Shown here in pieces: positions 62,465 to 63,713 of a stretch of 63,713 nt of DNA. The stretch spans positions 1 through 63,713 of the forward strand of contig JAPDPT010000012.1 in assembly GCA_034506315.1 (NCBI GenBank). Reading direction: 5' to 3'. Position 1 is the first letter of the stretch. The number at the start of each line of letters is the position of its first letter. Source of the DNA: a candidate division KSB1 bacterium (GTDB lineage Bacteria; Zhuqueibacterota; Zhuqueibacteria; Oleimicrobiales; Geothermoviventaceae). Made by a program: the position numbers and the translations under genes. The notes beneath the pieces were generated by a model, which saw only the letters and a list, made by a program, of their open reading frames with translations, ran no database searches and was not told the origin of the DNA.

Positions 62465-63713
62465 ACTTCAGGAGGGTCATCTTCCTCCGAGCGGTGAAGT
62501 CTCCAGCACGAAGCTCGTAGAAGTAGATGCCGGCCGGAAGCTGAGACCCGTCAAACACGATCCGGTGCTCCCCGGCATCGAGACCCCACTGGACCAGCGT
62601 TTTCACCTCCTTTCCCTGCAAGTCGTAAACCTTCAAGTAGACCTTTTCGGCTCTTGGAAGGGTGAAGACGATGGTGGTGGTTGGGTTGAAGGGGTTGGGG
62701 TAATTCTGCTCCAGCCGATAGGTCCGGGGTGTCTCCAATCCCCTCTGCTTCACGCGGGTAGCGGGCTCAAAGGTGGCAACCAGGTGGACGGGCTCATGGA
62801 CGGTCAAGGTCAGGGGGTTGGCCGAACCCGAGGCGCTGCCCGACCATCCGGCGAAAGTCCATCCAGAGTCGGCGATGGCGGTGACGGTGACCTGCGTTCC
62901 AGGCTGGTAGCTACGGCCTCGCAAGGAGGGATCGAAGCGCAGGCGCCCTTGTCCGACCACCTGGTAGAAGAAGGGAACCACCGTAGGCGTGTGCTTGGCC
63001 CAGCGCAAGTCACCGAGAGCTGTGCAATCATGGGCTGCGTAGTAGGCATGTGACTCGGGCCGGAGTGTGAAGTCCTTGTTGGCCGCATCCGTGTACAGGG
63101 GATCGAAGCCCCAAATGGTGGTGGTGTCGACAATCGCGCCCTTCGAGCCGTCCAGCGTCTTGGCGGCCCGGTTGTCGAACACAATGTTCAGGGTGTCGAC
63201 GTGGCGCAGGATCGAACCGGGTTTCTGGACCTGGATTACAAAGTTGTTCCGGTCAGGCCGCCTCAGGCTGAGGAAGCTGTTCGTGATGATTAAGTCCTGC
63301 ATGATTGTCCCCCAGTTGTTCTTGATATAGGCGACGCGTGTGGCGGAGTTGTTCACGGTCAGGTGTTCAATCAGGATGTACGCATCCGGCGTGTTGTCGT
63401 CTGTATCGGCGTAAAAGCGGATGCATTCGGAGCCGATATTCACGAAGGTGCAATTGCGCACGATGAGGGTGTCCAGGCAGCGAGGCGTGGCGTATTTCTC
63501 GGTCTCGGTCATACGGATCGCCTCATCGCTGATGTTCTCGAAAAAGCAGTCCTCCACCTGAACCTTGCCCACTGTATTGATATTGCTCAGGAAGTAGATG
63601 GCGTGTCCCTCCGCCAGCGGATCCTTCTTCTCGGCGAAATTGCGGAAGATGCAGTTCCGTACGATCAGCCTTAGGCCTTTTTTCGCTTTGATCAGGTTGT
63701 TCGGGCTGTTCCC
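62463..63713 (-). CDS. Secreted beta-helix protein with sorting tail, 5' end beyond the window
   Basis: The last 416 residues of a larger protein; the frame is open to the window edge, so start and signal peptide are missing. The visible part is a beta-helix module clearly related to the third module of the 1,345-residue neighbour: both have LDTLIVRNCTFVNI, then TTTIWGFDP and ALGDLRWA. One InlB-like repeat (TFAGWSGSASGSANPLTLTV) and a FlgD-like/Por-type tail (NYPNPFNPTTTIVFTLP) follow. The ORF start at 63572 is an internal GTG and not the real start. It is a tandem paralogue, same strand, 95 bases upstream of the larger gene. No catalytic motif is seen. Confidence 0.85.
   Translation of the reverse strand, partial: GNSPNNLIKAKKGLRLIVRNCIFRNFAEKKDPLAEGHAIYFLSNINTVGKVQVEDCFFENISDEAIRMTETEKYATPRCLDTLIVRNCTFVNIGSECIRFYADTDDNTPDAYILIEHLTVNNSATRVAYIKNNWGTIMQDLIITNSFLSLRRPDRNNFVIQVQKPGSILRHVDTLNIVFDNRAAKTLDGSKGAIVDTTTIWGFDPLYTDAANKDFTLRPESHAYYAAHDCTALGDLRWAKHTPTVVPFFYQVVGQGRLRFDPSLRGRSYQPGTQVTVTAIADSGWTFAGWSGSASGSANPLTLTVHEPVHLVATFEPATRVKQRGLETPRTYRLEQNYPNPFNPTTTIVFTLPRAEKVYLKVYDLQGKEVKTLVQWGLDAGEHRIVFDGSQLPAGIYFYELRAGDFTARRKMTLLK

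Overview
This 63.7 kb window is high-GC, gene-dense chromosomal DNA from a diderm (outer-membrane), flagellated bacterium. FlgH and FlgI ring proteins imply an outer membrane. The large beta-helix proteins at the right end finish in FlgD-like/Por-type C-terminal tails (NYPNPFNP motifs), which are common in uncultured phyla around the Fibrobacteres-Chlorobi-Bacteroidetes group such as KSB1, Calditrichota, Zixibacteria and Latescibacterota. That placement is an inference from protein style, not a phylogeny. GTG and TTG starts and start/stop overlaps (GTGA, TTGA, ATGA) are frequent. I see no rRNA, tRNA, CRISPR array, insertion sequence or prophage.

Layout: (1) 1-8.7 kb, housekeeping: a Cys-rich unknown, prolyl-tRNA synthetase, an AGCS-type symporter, a zinc-ribbon unknown, Era GTPase, a SpoIID/LytB lipoprotein, an alkaline-phosphatase-superfamily enzyme, and a bifunctional-nuclease protein with its own sigma-70 promoter and a clear terminator. 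(2) 8.8-16.9 kb, a phosphate regulon: PhoB/PhoR-like two-component pair, PstSCAB, a secreted alpha/beta hydrolase, and PhoU, with a candidate Pho box before pstS. (3) 16.9-21.6 kb, sparse: one unknown membrane protein between two long non-coding stretches, then a methyltransferase/ATP-grasp fusion. (4) 21.7-30.0 kb, minus strand: one operon with all seven shikimate-pathway steps plus chorismate mutase and prephenate dehydrogenase. It is preceded by what reads as a complete ribosome-mediated attenuator: a 31-residue leader peptide rich in Trp/Tyr/Phe, mutually exclusive hairpins and a T-tract terminator. (5) 30.1-32.2 kb, a penicillin-acylase-family lipoprotein. (6) 33.0-41.6 kb, a flagellar rod/ring/hook-junction operon (flgF, G, A, H, I, J, a FlgN-like gene, K, L) ending in the fliW-csrA regulatory pair.

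(7) 41.6-53.3 kb, a tightly spaced island running on from csrA: an epimerase lacking its catalytic Tyr, three related radical-SAM/SPASM-like proteins (one has lost the SAM-binding Cys triad, one is fused to a family-2 glycosyltransferase), a CgeB-like glycosyltransferase with TPRs, a family-9 glycosyltransferase, and a protein with two GT2 domains plus TPRs. I infer a glycosylation and radical-chemistry system acting on flagellin or another surface molecule. Together with the attenuator, this is the most novel-looking part of the window. (8) 53.3-63.7 kb, minus strand: four secreted beta-helix proteins with InlB-like repeats and sorting tails. One is a PL6-type polysaccharide lyase with its catalytic residues present, and one is a 1,345-residue protein with a near-identical internal duplication. 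The last is cut by the window edge.
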